Positions 23,880-32,836 of a stretch of 64,000 nucleotides of DNA are shown in pieces. The stretch is from contig NZ_FBXK01000001.1 in NCBI RefSeq assembly GCF_900013425.1, positions 804,501-868,500 on the forward strand, read 5' to 3'. This DNA is from Sphingobium sp. Z007 (GTDB lineage Bacteria > Pseudomonadota > Alphaproteobacteria > Sphingomonadales > Sphingomonadaceae). Position 1 is the first letter of the stretch. Every line of letters starts with the position of its first letter. The notes beneath the pieces were generated by a model. The model worked only from the letters and a program-made list of their open reading frames with translations. It was not told the origin of the DNA and ran no database searches. A program made the position numbers and the translations under genes.

Positions 23880-26800
23880 ATGACCTTGCCCCAACTCGCT
23901 TTGTCGCAAACCCACGACGCGCCCGAACGCCTGTTCGAGGTTGCGCAGTCCCTTGCCCACCGCCTGCGCAATGGCGGCATCGTCAATCGCCAGTCCCTCA
24001 AGCGCATGATGACCCAGGCGTTCGGCGAAGATGATGCCGGCGGTCCATGGTCGATGCGCGATGCATATGATGCGCTAGAAACCGCGCAGGTCCTGCACCT
24101 CGCCGATCCGCAATGCGCGCTTCTGGCAGGAACACCTGCCGACATCTTCCAACGACTGCGGCAATTTGAGCGCGGATTGCCAACGCAGACCTACCGCTCT
24201 GAAAAGCAGGTCGAGCTCCAGCAGTTCAGCACGCCCCTCAGCCTCGCCTGGCTCGCAGCCATGGCGGCACGCTGTCGCTCGGACGATATCCTGCTCGAGC
24301 CCTCGGCCGGCACCGGCCTGCTGGCAGTCCATGGCGCACGCGCAGGCGCGCGGCTGCTGCTCAATGAGCATGATCCCGCCCGCGCCGACCTGCTGTCCCG
24401 AAGCTTGGGCGAGATCGTGACACGCCATGATGCCGAACATATTCAGGATATGCTGACCACCGAGCAGATTCCCACGCTGGTGCTGATCAATCCTCCCTTC
24501 AGTCGGAGCGTTGGCCGCGGGATCGATCGCCATGCCGGCGCGCGCCACCTGCGCGGCGCGCTTGCATCTCTCGCACAAGGCGGGCGATGCGTCGCCATCA
24601 TGCCGACAAGCTTCTCGCCAGAAGGTTCGGCCGCGCTTGGCTACAATGTAGTCGTGGAGCTTGTGCCGCCCCGCATCGAAATCGCCATATCGGGTAGCCC
24701 CTATGCCAAACATGGAACGGGGATCGATGTGCGTCTGCTGATCTTCGACAAGGGATGGATCGGCGTGCCGGAGCGTCACGTCGCCCGCGACATCGAGGCA
24801 GCACTGGACCTTGTCCTCGCCATCCCTGATCGGCTGGATCCCCTGCAGCCTCCACCTCTCCTTCCTCCGCCAGCCGTTGGTCTTTTGCCTTCCCGACCAG
24901 CCACTAATGTCGCGCGAGGAAGCCTCTTTGGGCATATGAGCGGGCAAAGGCTTGCGCCGCCGTCGCGCGTTGCAGCGGTGGCAAAGGACGCGCGGCCAAT
25001 CACATATGTGGTTCGGGAGGCGCCGCTTGCTCCCGGCGAGACCGTGGGCATCTATTCTGCCTGGCGGCCCGCACGGATCTCCATCGATGCTGCCTCCAGG
25101 CATCCCGATGTTCTTGTCGAATCCATTGCCATGGCCTCGGTGTCCCTGCCGGTGCCGCGCTATCAACCCCTGCTCCAGGACCGCGCGGCCAAGGCGCTGT
25201 CAGAGGCGCAGCTTGAAACCGTCATTTATGCCGGGGAAGCGCATACGCGCGATCTTGTCGGCCGCTTTTCATCTAACCTCGCCGGCGATCGCCTGATCGA
25301 GGACAGGGAAGGCAAAGCCTATCGGACCGGCTTTTTCATCGCTGACGGTACTGGTGTGGGCAAGGGTCGCGAGGCGGCGGGCATCATCCTTGATCAATGG
25401 AACCGGGCAAATCGCCGCGCGATCTGGATTTCCATGGCCGACCTCATCGAGGACGCCCGCCGCGACTGGACGGCGCTGGGCGGGCTTGCCATCGATATTC
25501 AGCCGATTTCAAACTTTCCCCTGGGTACGTCGATCACGATGGAAAGCGGCATTATCTTCCTCACTTACGCCGCCTTGCGCTCCGCGCGCCACGATACAGC
25601 CTCCCGCCTGCAACAACTACTGGACTGGACGGGCGAGGATTTCGTCGGCGTGATCGTCTTCGACGAGTCTCACGCGATGGCGCACGCAGGCGGGACCGAG
25701 ACGGATTTTGGCAAAGCGCAAGGCTCGGAACAGGGGCTTGCCGGCGTTCGATTGCAAAATGCGCTTCCGCGCGCTCGCATTCTCTATATGTCCGCGACCG
25801 GCGCGGCCAGGCCGGACAATCTCTCCTATGCTGTTCGCCTGGGGCTCTGGGGACCGGGCACTGCCTTTGCCACACGCGACATGTTCATGAAGGCGATGGA
25901 AGAGGGTGGTATTGCAGCCCTTGAGGTTGTCTGCCGCGATCTCAAGGCAATGGGCCTCTACACGGCCCGGGCGTTGAGCTTTGCGGGCGTCGAATATGAG
26001 CCGTTGGAACATGCGCTGACGCCAGATCAGATTTCGATCTACGATGCTTATGCCGATAGCTGGAGTATTATTCATCGCGGATTGCGCGATGTGCTGGCCG
26101 AGATCGGCATAGTCGACAGGATATCCGGCAAGACCCAGAACGCCCGGGCGCGGGGATCAGCCCTCAGCGCCTTTGAATCCGCGAAATTGCGCTTCTTTTC
26201 CAGTCTTCTGGTCAGCATGAAAATGCCCTCGCTCATCAAGGCGATAGAGCAGGAACTGGCGTCGGACAACGCCGTGCTGGTACAACTCGCCAGCACGGGC
26301 GAGGCTATCATGGATCGGCGTCTCTCCGAACTCTCCGCCCAGGAACGGGCGACGATGGACGTTGAGGTTTCGCCAAAGGAAACCCTGATCGACTATTTGA
26401 AGAATGGCTTTCCTGTGCGCCAGATGCGGGTCTTTCGTGCCGACGATGGCGCGATGCGCGCCGAACCAATGACCGATGCGCAAGGCAATCCGGTGCTTTG
26501 TCGGCAGGCGATAGCCGCACGTGACGAACTGATCGAGGAACTATGTGCGCTGCCCGCGATCCCGACCGCGCTCGATGCACTTATCGCGCATTTCGGGACC
26601 GACCGCGTCGCCGAGATCACGGGGCGCTCGCGGCGCATCGTGACCGACACCATCGGGCGACAAAAGGTCGAGAGGCGCAGCGCTCGGGCCAATCTGTTCG
26701 AGGTTCAGGCGTTTCAGGATGGCCGCAAGCCCATCGCCGCCTTTTCCCTGGCCGGAAGTACCGGACGATCCATGCATTCTGATCGGAACTGTGCCAGCGC

Positions 26801-28160
26801 GCACAGGCGCCGCGCGCATTTTCTGCTGGAACTTGGGTTCCGCATCCTCTCGGCGGTACAGGGCTTTGGTCGTAGCCATCGGACGAACCAGCTGACGCCG
26901 CCCGTCTATCGCCCGCTCACCACCGATTGCCGGGGGGAGCGGCGCTTCCTCAGCACCATCATCCGCGGTCTGGAAGCGTTGGGCGCATTGACCAGGGGGC
27001 AACGCCAGACCGGATCGCAAAACCTGTTCGATCCTTCCGACAATCTGGAATCCGACTATGCCCGCGATGCGCTCGTTCAATGGTTCCATCTCCTCTATGA
27101 GGGCAAACTCCGCAGCGTCTCGCTCGCTGATTTCCAGGAGATGACGGGCCTTGAGCTTTGCGACGAAGGCGGGGAACTTTTGGAACGTCTGCCGCCCATT
27201 CATCGCTGGCTCAACCGCATATTGCCACTGCGGATCGCAACGCAGAATAGCATATTCGAGGAGTTTCTGGGGTTGGTCGAGGACCGCGTCGAAGCGGCGC
27301 GCGCTGCCGGCACGCTTGACCTGGGCATTGAAACCATCCGCGCCGAGAAAGTGGTTCTGCTTTCCGACAGTCTGCTGCGCACCGATCCTGTAATCGGCGC
27401 CGAGACACGGCTTTTGCGTCTGGAACTGCACCGGCGGCCACCGATTACCAACTGGGCTGCGTTGCAGCTTATTTGCAAGAACACGGACAATACTGCCTGG
27501 CTCCGCAATGCCCGGTCCGGCCGGGTCGCACTGTGCATGCCGACATGGCCGGGACAGGACGATGATGGCAAATGGATCGAACGCTGCTATCTCATTCGTC
27601 CCAGCGGTCAGCTCCGCATGGATAGAGCGGCCCTAAAAGCCAGCCATTGGAGCGAGATCGAACCCGATGTTTTCCAGGTCTTTTGGGAGCAGGAAGCGGC
27701 CGAAGCGACGAAAAATCTCATGGTCGAAACGATCACGATGGCCACCGGGCTGCTGCTGCCCGTATGGCATAAATTGCCGGAAGATGACGTGCGCGTCTGG
27801 CGGATCGACGATGGCGCTGGCGGTTCAATCCTGGGTCGCATCATCCATCCAGCGGCCGTGGAACGGATTCAAAGGGAGTTCGGCCTCGATGGCGCGACAG
27901 CTCTTGGTCCCGACGAAATCATCGATGGTGCGCGTTCGGTGGGCGGAGTATCGATCCCAGGTCTTGGTCCGGCCAGACTTGCCCGGGTTCATGTCAACGA
28001 CAGTGCGCGCCTCGAAATACGAGACTATCGACCCGAGGATCGGACCTGGTTGAAGGCTTGCGGAGCATTCAGTGAGGTCGTCGCCTTCAAGACCAGGATT
28101 TTCCTGCCTCCTGACCGTGCGGGCGACATCCTTGCCAGGATTATGGCGGAGCGGAGCTAG
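23880..28160 (+). CDS. strawberry-notch-type helicase with N6-adenine methylase domain
   Basis: This 1426-residue protein combines two enzyme regions. An N-terminal S-adenosylmethionine methyltransferase domain has LLEPSAGTGLLAVHGARAG and the catalytic NPPFS at about residue 204. A superfamily 2 helicase follows, with Walker A in DGTGVGKGREAAG at about 488 and a DEAH-like box FDESHAMAHAGG at about 593. The C-terminal strawberry-notch helicase domain includes GFGRSHRTNQLTPPVYRPL. Such proteins recur on large alphaproteobacterial plasmids and are proposed to protect or remodel element DNA. The ATG at 23880 follows GAGGTG; it is a monocistronic gene ending at a long hairpin. Confidence 0.88.
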   Translation: MTLPQLALSQTHDAPERLFEVAQSLAHRLRNGGIVNRQSLKRMMTQAFGEDDAGGPWSMRDAYDALETAQVLHLADPQCALLAGTPADIFQRLRQFERGLPTQTYRSEKQVELQQFSTPLSLAWLAAMAARCRSDDILLEPSAGTGLLAVHGARAGARLLLNEHDPARADLLSRSLGEIVTRHDAEHIQDMLTTEQIPTLVLINPPFSRSVGRGIDRHAGARHLRGALASLAQGGRCVAIMPTSFSPEGSAALGYNVVVELVPPRIEIAISGSPYAKHGTGIDVRLLIFDKGWIGVPERHVARDIEAALDLVLAIPDRLDPLQPPPLLPPPAVGLLPSRPATNVARGSLFGHMSGQRLAPPSRVAAVAKDARPITYVVREAPLAPGETVGIYSAWRPARISIDAASRHPDVLVESIAMASVSLPVPRYQPLLQDRAAKALSEAQLETVIYAGEAHTRDLVGRFSSNLAGDRLIEDREGKAYRTGFFIADGTGVGKGREAAGIILDQWNRANRRAIWISMADLIEDARRDWTALGGLAIDIQPISNFPLGTSITMESGIIFLTYAALRSARHDTASRLQQLLDWTGEDFVGVIVFDESHAMAHAGGTETDFGKAQGSEQGLAGVRLQNALPRARILYMSATGAARPDNLSYAVRLGLWGPGTAFATRDMFMKAMEEGGIAALEVVCRDLKAMGLYTARALSFAGVEYEPLEHALTPDQISIYDAYADSWSIIHRGLRDVLAEIGIVDRISGKTQNARARGSALSAFESAKLRFFSSLLVSMKMPSLIKAIEQELASDNAVLVQLASTGEAIMDRRLSELSAQERATMDVEVSPKETLIDYLKNGFPVRQMRVFRADDGAMRAEPMTDAQGNPVLCRQAIAARDELIEELCALPAIPTALDALIAHFGTDRVAEITGRSRRIVTDTIGRQKVERRSARANLFEVQAFQDGRKPIAAFSLAGSTGRSMHSDRNCASAHRRRAHFLLELGFRILSAVQGFGRSHRTNQLTPPVYRPLTTDCRGERRFLSTIIRGLEALGALTRGQRQTGSQNLFDPSDNLESDYARDALVQWFHLLYEGKLRSVSLADFQEMTGLELCDEGGELLERLPPIHRWLNRILPLRIATQNSIFEEFLGLVEDRVEAARAAGTLDLGIETIRAEKVVLLSDSLLRTDPVIGAETRLLRLELHRRPPITNWAALQLICKNTDNTAWLRNARSGRVALCMPTWPGQDDDGKWIERCYLIRPSGQLRMDRAALKASHWSEIEPDVFQVFWEQEAAEATKNLMVETITMATGLLLPVWHKLPEDDVRVWRIDDGAGGSILGRIIHPAAVERIQREFGLDGATALGPDEIIDGARSVGGVSIPGLGPARLARVHVNDSARLEIRDYRPEDRTWLKACGAFSEVVAFKTRIFLPPDRAGDILARIMAERS

Positions 28161-28218
28161 TCTTCGCCGCGGTGCGCCCCATCGCGCGACCGATGACGCT
28201 CGCAAGGTCAGCGTTCAG

Positions 28219-28252
28219 ACGAGATATGGGTTTGGATAAACCCATATCTCGT
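28219..28252. terminator. perfect 15-bp hairpin between convergent genes
   Basis: ACGAGATATGGGTTT pairs perfectly with AAACCCATATCTCGT across a GGAT loop. It is located between the helicase stop (28160) and the MucR stop (28262), where both genes must terminate. No T-run follows on either strand, so it is either an intrinsic terminator of unusual type, an mRNA-stabilising hairpin or a protein site. Confidence 0.7.
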
Positions 28253-28261
28253 CGGTGACCA

Positions 28262-29149
28262 TTATTCCGTAGATGTCGGTGCTGGAACAGGCGCTTTCTT
28301 CTGCTTTACACCGGATACCTGCCGCCCTGCGCCTTTCGGCTTCGTGGATGCTGGAGCTTTTGGCGTTGCAGTCTTTCCAACTGTCCTTTTCCCGGTGGCT
28401 GGCTTGGCAGGTTTGGCCTTTGCGGGCTCTGATACTGCGGGTTCCACCGGTTCCTTCAGGGCTGTTGCCGGGGCCTTTGCAGTTCTTACGCCCAGCTTCT
28501 TCCTGGCAGGCTTTATTGTCGCGGCCTCCGCTTTTGCGGGCACAGTCGCAGGTTCAGGCTTTGGCTCGGACGCCACGATTTCGGCCTGTTCGCTGGGTTT
28601 GGCAGCGGCCGCCTTACCACGGCCGCGCTTTGGCTTTGCTTCCGTCGGAATTGGCGGCGCGGCTTCGACAACCGGTGTCGCTTCGACAACTGGCGCCGCC
28701 TCTACTACGGGTGATGCTTCCACCACCGGAGCAGCATCCTGCGCTTTCGCGCCAACCCGCCGTCCAAGGCCGAGTTTTTGCGCGACGGTGCGCCGCTGTT
28801 CCGAATAGGCAGGCGCGACCATGGGATAATCCTTGGGAAGCTTATAGCGCTCGCGATATTCCGCGGGTGTCAGTCCATTGACCGCCAGATGCCGTTTGAG
28901 GGTCTTGTACGGCTTTCCATCGAGCATGCTGATGATGTGCTCGCGTGAACCAAGGCTCTTGCGGATCGATACAGCAGGAACATGCTCGGGTGCCGCTGGC
29001 ACTTCCGCGTCAGCCTTCCGTTCAAGCGCGCCGCGGGTCGCTTCGATGATGCCAGCGATGTCGCCGGCTGGAACCTGATTGTTGGAGAAATAGGCGCTCA
29101 ATAACTGCACCGTCATTGCGGTGAAATCAGGCTGCTCGGTATCGGCCAC
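28262..29149 (-). CDS. MucR/Ros-family regulator with histone-like tail
   Basis: The 295-residue product starts at a GTG (29147-29149) with AGGAG eight bases upstream. Residues 1-130 form a MucR domain: FTAMTVQLLSAYFSNNQVPAGDIAGIIEATRGAL, then SIRKSLGSREHIISMLDGKPYKTLKRHLAVNGLTPAEYRERYKLPKDYPMVAPAYSEQR. The expected zinc-ligand cysteine is a serine (IISMLDG) and the second histidine is missing (RHLAVNG), so zinc binding is unlikely. Residues 130-295 are an Ala/Pro/Lys-rich, histone H1-like tail with four copies of PVVEAx. MucR proteins are H-NS-like silencers; this one could act on the element. Confidence 0.88.
   Translation of the reverse strand: MADTEQPDFTAMTVQLLSAYFSNNQVPAGDIAGIIEATRGALERKADAEVPAAPEHVPAVSIRKSLGSREHIISMLDGKPYKTLKRHLAVNGLTPAEYRERYKLPKDYPMVAPAYSEQRRTVAQKLGLGRRVGAKAQDAAPVVEASPVVEAAPVVEATPVVEAAPPIPTEAKPKRGRGKAAAAKPSEQAEIVASEPKPEPATVPAKAEAATIKPARKKLGVRTAKAPATALKEPVEPAVSEPAKAKPAKPATGKRTVGKTATPKAPASTKPKGAGRQVSGVKQKKAPVPAPTSTE
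28658..28729 (-). repeat. four 18-bp repeats encoding PVVEAx
   Basis: Four tandem hexapeptide units (PVVEAS, PVVEAA, PVVEAT, PVVEAA; residues 141-164 of the MucR protein) are encoded by near-identical 18-base units. Tandem in-frame repeats of this kind can vary in copy number between strains. Confidence 0.8.
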
Positions 29150-29273
29150 GAAAGGACTCCTGGTTGAGGAACGAATGGAGGATGCCGGTTATCGCCGGAC
29201 TGGAACTGCGCTGTAGCTATGCGGGAATCTGCAGCTCATGCAAGACGGGAATGAGTGACGGTCATACGGTCCG

Positions 29274-29303
29274 GTAAAGGGGAGGGGGGGAGGATGGAGA
29301 GAC
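29274..29303 (+). repeat. purine-rich leader element, copy 3
   Basis: GGTAAAGGGGAGGGGGGGAG followed by GATGGAGAGA is a 30-base G/A run in the 187-base gap between mucR and the gene at 29337. It ends 33 bases before that start codon. Confidence 0.55.
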
Positions 29304-29336
29304 CGACTGGAGTCCAGTAACTACGAAAGGCATATC

Positions 29337-29822
29337 ATGGCCGACCGTGTATCCGCGCATATCATGATAGGCGGTGTGATTCCACGCTCGCAATATCCCG
29401 TTCTCGTTCAGGCGATCGGCAACGACAATGTGGCTGTCGACTGGGACGGAACGCCCTTCGATCCCGCCTATCTTCCTGGAAATTATCCTCTCACCTTGAT
29501 GGATCACGAAGTGGCCAATGGATGCTTCGAGAGAATCGAAGAAAGATGTCGACGTCTTGGCTTTCATTATGTCCGATGGTCGGGCGGATATACGGGAAGC
29601 TTCCCCTCTGTCCGCGTCATTTACAGGGGCCATGGCGAACCGCGACACTATCTGACGACTGAAGATGACCAGCAGCTCTTCTCGATCGAACGCATTAGGG
29701 AACTGGGAAGCATCGTGGCAATCGAAAATGACTACCAGCTTGCACGCCAGAACCCGCCGCCGCTGGTGCTCATCGATGAAGAACCGATCGATGAAGCAAT
29801 GATGGAGCCGGTCCATGGCTGA
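29337..29822 (+). CDS. hypothetical protein
   Basis: This 161-residue acidic protein is not recognised. It contains HIMIGGVIPRSQYPVLVQAIGNDNVAVDWDGTPFDPAYL and a mixed alpha/beta pattern with no membrane segment. AAAGG precedes the ATG at 29337. Its 3' end overlaps the next gene by eight bases, so both are probably cotranslated. Size and position match accessory proteins of conjugative plasmids that lack assigned roles. Confidence 0.65.
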   Translation: MADRVSAHIMIGGVIPRSQYPVLVQAIGNDNVAVDWDGTPFDPAYLPGNYPLTLMDHEVANGCFERIEERCRRLGFHYVRWSGGYTGSFPSVRVIYRGHGEPRHYLTTEDDQQLFSIERIRELGSIVAIENDYQLARQNPPPLVLIDEEPIDEAMMEPVHG

Positions 29823-30477
29823 CCATTATGTTCAAGCTTCCTTCGCCTTCACCTGCATGGCACGTGAAGCTGCGTTGATCGAGGAGGCGTGGCAGCACGC
29901 GTCCGATCTATTGGGTGATTTTGCCCCGGGGGAACCGAGCGCTGAATTCCTCGCCGCCTTCATGCCGACCGATCTCGCCAATCCGTTCAACGGCCTGCTC
30001 GAAATCTTCGATGATCCCGACTTCCCGCATTTCGGGGCTGAGATCGAGATTGCGGGTGCAGCCGAGTGCATCGTCGCCATTTATGGCACGACCGACTTCC
30101 AGCCTGGTCCGATTGCTGAACTCATTCGGCGCTGTTGCCAGGAGAGCTTGCAGACCGCGCCTGTCGGGTTCGACTGGAGCTATGGCTGTTCGCGCCCACG
30201 TCGTGACGCTTTTGGCGGAGGATGGTGCGCGATATTTGCCGATCATGTCGAATTTGCCAGCACCCAGGAGGAACTGGCGCGCCGGTTGGTCCGATCTGCA
30301 GTGGCGCCACCGGTGGAACCGCCTGATCCATGGATCGACTATCCACAATATCCCTCGGCCGATTGGCAGGCCGAGGTCGCCAACGGCGACACGCGTCTTG
30401 GCTATCTCGGCTGGGCTCTTGCCCGAAATGAAGCAGACCACAGCTTGCCTCCCTCAATGGAATCGCCGTTGGCCTGA
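29815..30477 (+). CDS. hypothetical protein
   Basis: This 220-residue acidic protein has an N-terminal helical stretch (CMAREAALIEEAWQHASDLLGDFAPGEPSAEFLAAF) and a middle part rich in aromatics and Asp. A C-terminal alpha-helical region is preceded by a proline-rich linker (APPVEPPDPWIDYPQYPSADW). No catalytic motif or membrane segment is visible. It overlaps the upstream gene (GGAG before the ATG at 29815) and precedes the gene at 30522 by 44 bases, within one apparent operon. Confidence 0.65.
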   Translation: MADHYVQASFAFTCMAREAALIEEAWQHASDLLGDFAPGEPSAEFLAAFMPTDLANPFNGLLEIFDDPDFPHFGAEIEIAGAAECIVAIYGTTDFQPGPIAELIRRCCQESLQTAPVGFDWSYGCSRPRRDAFGGGWCAIFADHVEFASTQEELARRLVRSAVAPPVEPPDPWIDYPQYPSADWQAEVANGDTRLGYLGWALARNEADHSLPPSMESPLA

Positions 30478-30521
30478 CGCACTCGCCCCTCCAAATCTGA
30501 TCGAGCCATAAGGATGACATC

Positions 30522-31220
30522 ATGACCGACGCTAACGCGCCGGGCGCGTCCGCGCGCCTGTATAGCCAGACCGACCATGACGAACGCGGCAATTTCCATT
30601 ATGAAGGTGATCTCTATCGCGCCGGCGAAGCGCTGCCATCGCTCGCCTCCCGGATCGAACGCCATCTCGCCCGGCATTTTACTGGCACCAGCTTTGCGAT
30701 CCGCACCGAGACATTTGCTGGCGGACGCAAGGTCATCGCGGAAATCCTCGATACACCTGACGACCTCACCGTCCGTGAAGCGCAGGACGCCTTTATTGGC
30801 GAGGTGCGCGATCAAATGGAACGGTTCGGGTTCACGCGGACCAATCCCTTGCAGGATTTTTGGTCATGCAGTTTCTACTGCGAGGTCCGCATCGGCCAGG
30901 CTTATTGGGCGGCATTGGCAAAACGTCAGGGTATCCGCAACCCCGTCGACCCAGTCATATCGTTGGCGGCGTTCAAGAAGCGCATCAAAGCGGGTGACCG
31001 GTTGAAGCTGATCGACGCGCCCGCCGGTCATCGTCTTCTCGGAACGACCCGCGAAATCACGAAAGTGCGCTCCGGCGACCTTATCCTCGAAGGTCGTTCC
31101 TACCTTTCGTTTCCCCGGGCATCTGCCTTTGCCTGCGATGGTCGCCTTGTCCGGATCGCCATCGGTTCGCAATATGGTCCCGACGATCACCTTCTCTACG
31201 AATGGCAAAAGGATTCATGA
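30522..31220 (+). CDS. hypothetical protein
   Basis: This 232-residue soluble protein is unassigned. The N-terminal half contains LASRIERHLARHFTGTSFAIRTETFAGGRKVIAEILDTPDDL, which looks like an alpha/beta domain. The C-terminal half has a beta-rich stretch (GDRLKLIDAPAGHRLLGTTREITKVRSGDLILEGRSYLSFPRASAFACDGRLVRI), possibly a small barrel. An AAGGA site precedes the ATG. The stop overlaps the next ATG (ATGA). Confidence 0.65.
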   Translation: MTDANAPGASARLYSQTDHDERGNFHYEGDLYRAGEALPSLASRIERHLARHFTGTSFAIRTETFAGGRKVIAEILDTPDDLTVREAQDAFIGEVRDQMERFGFTRTNPLQDFWSCSFYCEVRIGQAYWAALAKRQGIRNPVDPVISLAAFKKRIKAGDRLKLIDAPAGHRLLGTTREITKVRSGDLILEGRSYLSFPRASAFACDGRLVRIAIGSQYGPDDHLLYEWQKDS

Positions 31221-31414
31221 GCACACCGGCCCATATTCTGGGTGGATGGGATGCCCGGCTGGCCGTTCGTCGATGTCACGAGCCTCTGGCCGCGGCGGCG
31301 CCACATGCTACCAAGAAGGCAGGTCCGCCATCACCACCGCGAGATGCCGTTCCGCCATCGCGCGAAGCAAGGGCATCGCAGCGATCCATGCCGCGACAGC
31401 TGAGCCTCTTCTGA
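31217..31414 (+). CDS. small hypothetical protein
   Basis: This 65-residue basic, proline- and alanine-rich protein (ends RSMPRQLSLF) starts at an ATG overlapping the upstream stop. The low-complexity middle (APHATKKAGPPSPPRDAVPPSREARAS) suggests disorder. The closing QLSLF motif resembles a beta-clamp-binding peptide (QLx-L/F type). That is a speculative reading from one short motif. Confidence 0.5.
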   Translation: MSTPAHILGGWDARLAVRRCHEPLAAAAPHATKKAGPPSPPRDAVPPSREARASQRSMPRQLSLF

Positions 31415-31446
31415 CCTTCTCACGCCTCACATCATAGGAGATTGGC

Positions 31447-31788
31447 ATGTCCCGACATGTCCATATCGACGCCCTGGGCCGGATACCGACTGGCACAACA
31501 ATCATTACCCTGGCCATCTGCGGACCGCGCGGCGGCATGCGTGCGATCGAGGATATTTCGATCGATGAAGCCGAGAAAATGGTGACGCAGCTTCAGGCTG
31601 CGGTCGCTCACGTTCGAGCCGGGGCCGCCATCGCTCCAGTCGATCGCTTCATGCAGGACGTCATCGACCGGCTCGCCGATCCGGGACTCGCGCTCGATCC
31701 TTCTTTTCGTTCATGGTGCGCCGGCAATCATGGCCTGCTCAGTCCACGCCAGGCGGCTGAACGCTGGTGCTGCTGGCATGTTGCCTGA
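31447..31788 (+). CDS. hypothetical protein
   Basis: This 113-residue protein with an AGGAG site before the ATG at 31447 has a beta-rich N-terminus (GRIPTGTTIITLAICGPRGGMRAIEDISIDEAEKMVTQLQAAVAH) and a C-terminal region with two cysteines (WCAGNHGLL, RWCCWHVA). No family is recognised. It closes the plus-strand run 29337-31788 ahead of a convergent toxin gene. Confidence 0.62.
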   Translation: MSRHVHIDALGRIPTGTTIITLAICGPRGGMRAIEDISIDEAEKMVTQLQAAVAHVRAGAAIAPVDRFMQDVIDRLADPGLALDPSFRSWCAGNHGLLSPRQAAERWCCWHVA

Positions 31789-31839
31789 CCGATCCTGGCG
31801 GTCGCGAGCATGGTCGGGTTCCCGCGCCTATGTGACGGG

Positions 31840-32415
31840 TCAATACAGGATGACGCCCGTCCCAGGAATGATCTGATCGAAAAAATCGAAATCGCGCCGG
31901 TTGCCTGTCAGCAGGTCACAGCCGGTCGCCGCAGCCTGTAGAAACAGCAGGGCATCGTTGAGAAGGGCGATTGAATGCGGTTGGCCGCAAAGCCGTGTGA
32001 CCATGCCTGCCAGCATACCGGCCTCTCCGAACATGCGGGAGGAGGGGGCGCTCAGACGATGCTCCGGGATATCGTCGATTGTCCGTCCCAGCGTCTTGAG
32101 GACCGACGCGGTGCGTTTGTCGGCCGGATCGAGCGCGCCCATCAGGTGGGTCATCTCGGCAAGCGCCACGCAGGAATGATTGACGATCCTGTTTTCCAGC
32201 AAACAGTCTACTTCAACCGGTGTCTTGCCCTGGAGCACATCAATATAGACACACGTGTCGAGCAGAAGCTCGCGGCCTATGACAGCTGCCTTGTGAACGA
32301 GCGGCAATGCCTCTTCGGGTCGTCGCGCCAGCCTGGCAGCAGATCGCTGCGGCCTGATCCTGCGCAACGAGGCCTTGCGATCAAATCCCAAGCGCAATGT
32401 CCGCAGGGATCGCAC
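31840..32415 (-). CDS. PIN-domain toxin (VapC-like)
   Basis: This protein of up to 191 residues has a PIN domain: LLLDTCVYIDVLQGK (first Asp), SCVALAEMTHLMGAL (Glu), LNDALLFLQAAATGCDLLTGNRRDFDFFDQI (Asp and the GNRRDFD metal-site segment). The N-terminal 45 residues are basic (RRIRPQRSAARLARRPEEALPL). The ATG at 32415 overlaps the antitoxin gene by 35 bases; a TTG at 32391 would reduce the overlap. It is the second PIN toxin in the window and pairs with the gene upstream. Confidence 0.8.
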   Translation of the reverse strand: MRSLRTLRLGFDRKASLRRIRPQRSAARLARRPEEALPLVHKAAVIGRELLLDTCVYIDVLQGKTPVEVDCLLENRIVNHSCVALAEMTHLMGALDPADKRTASVLKTLGRTIDDIPEHRLSAPSSRMFGEAGMLAGMVTRLCGQPHSIALLNDALLFLQAAATGCDLLTGNRRDFDFFDQIIPGTGVILY

Positions 32416-32653
32416 CCTTCCGCCTCACAAGCCTGGTTCCGAAATCATCTTCGAGCGCCACTTTGGCGAGCGCATATTCGACAAGATCGGTGGTCGAGGC
32501 GATGCCGCTGCGCATCTTGGCGCGATCGATGAGTTCGCGTGGCACGCGGGCGCCGACCGCGCTGTTCGTGCCCGACAGCAAACCCGCCGCCTTGGCAGCG
32601 GCCACGACCGCTTCATGTCGCTGAGACAGATGATCCTCGTGCTTCGTCGCCAT
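32381..32653 (-). CDS. antitoxin-like partner of the PIN toxin
   Basis: This 90-residue protein begins MATKHEDHLSQRHEAVVAAAKAAGLL and contains VPRELIDRAKMRSGIASTTDLVEYALAKVALEDDFG, a segment reminiscent of ribbon-helix-helix antitoxins. The ATG at 32651-32653 has an excellent AAGGAGGT site. Its end overlaps the PIN toxin start, the usual antitoxin-first order. A much longer open frame to 33973 is the complement of the DUF932 gene and is not real. Confidence 0.75.
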   Translation of the reverse strand: MATKHEDHLSQRHEAVVAAAKAAGLLSGTNSAVGARVPRELIDRAKMRSGIASTTDLVEYALAKVALEDDFGTRLVRRKGAIPADIALGI

Positions 32654-32760
32654 CACGACCTCCTTTCGTTGAACATATACGCCAATTTGTAAAACATACA
32701 AGCCGCCGTCGTACCTGCTGCCGCCGATCGGGGTCTCGTGAACCCATATCGCGATGCGCG

Positions 32761-32784
32761 AAAGGGAAGGGAGGGGCGGGAATG
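32761..32784 (+). repeat. purine-rich leader element, copy 4
   Basis: AAAGGGAAGGGAGGGGCGGG followed by AATG forms a G/A run about 55 bases before the DUF932 start at 32837. It is preceded by GAACCCATATCGCGATGCGCG, which may belong to the promoter. Confidence 0.55.
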
Positions 32785-32836
32785 TGACAGGGGCCGTGAA
32801 GCACCTGTCGCTTTGCATCTCAAGGAGACGATTTCC

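Noticed and set aside
26541..27431. 296-residue minus-strand open frame
   Set aside because: Antisense to the helicase domain; low-complexity composition and no ribosome site.
28658..28729. CRISPR-like array
   Set aside because: The 18-bp units are contiguous in-frame codon repeats of the MucR tail without spacers.
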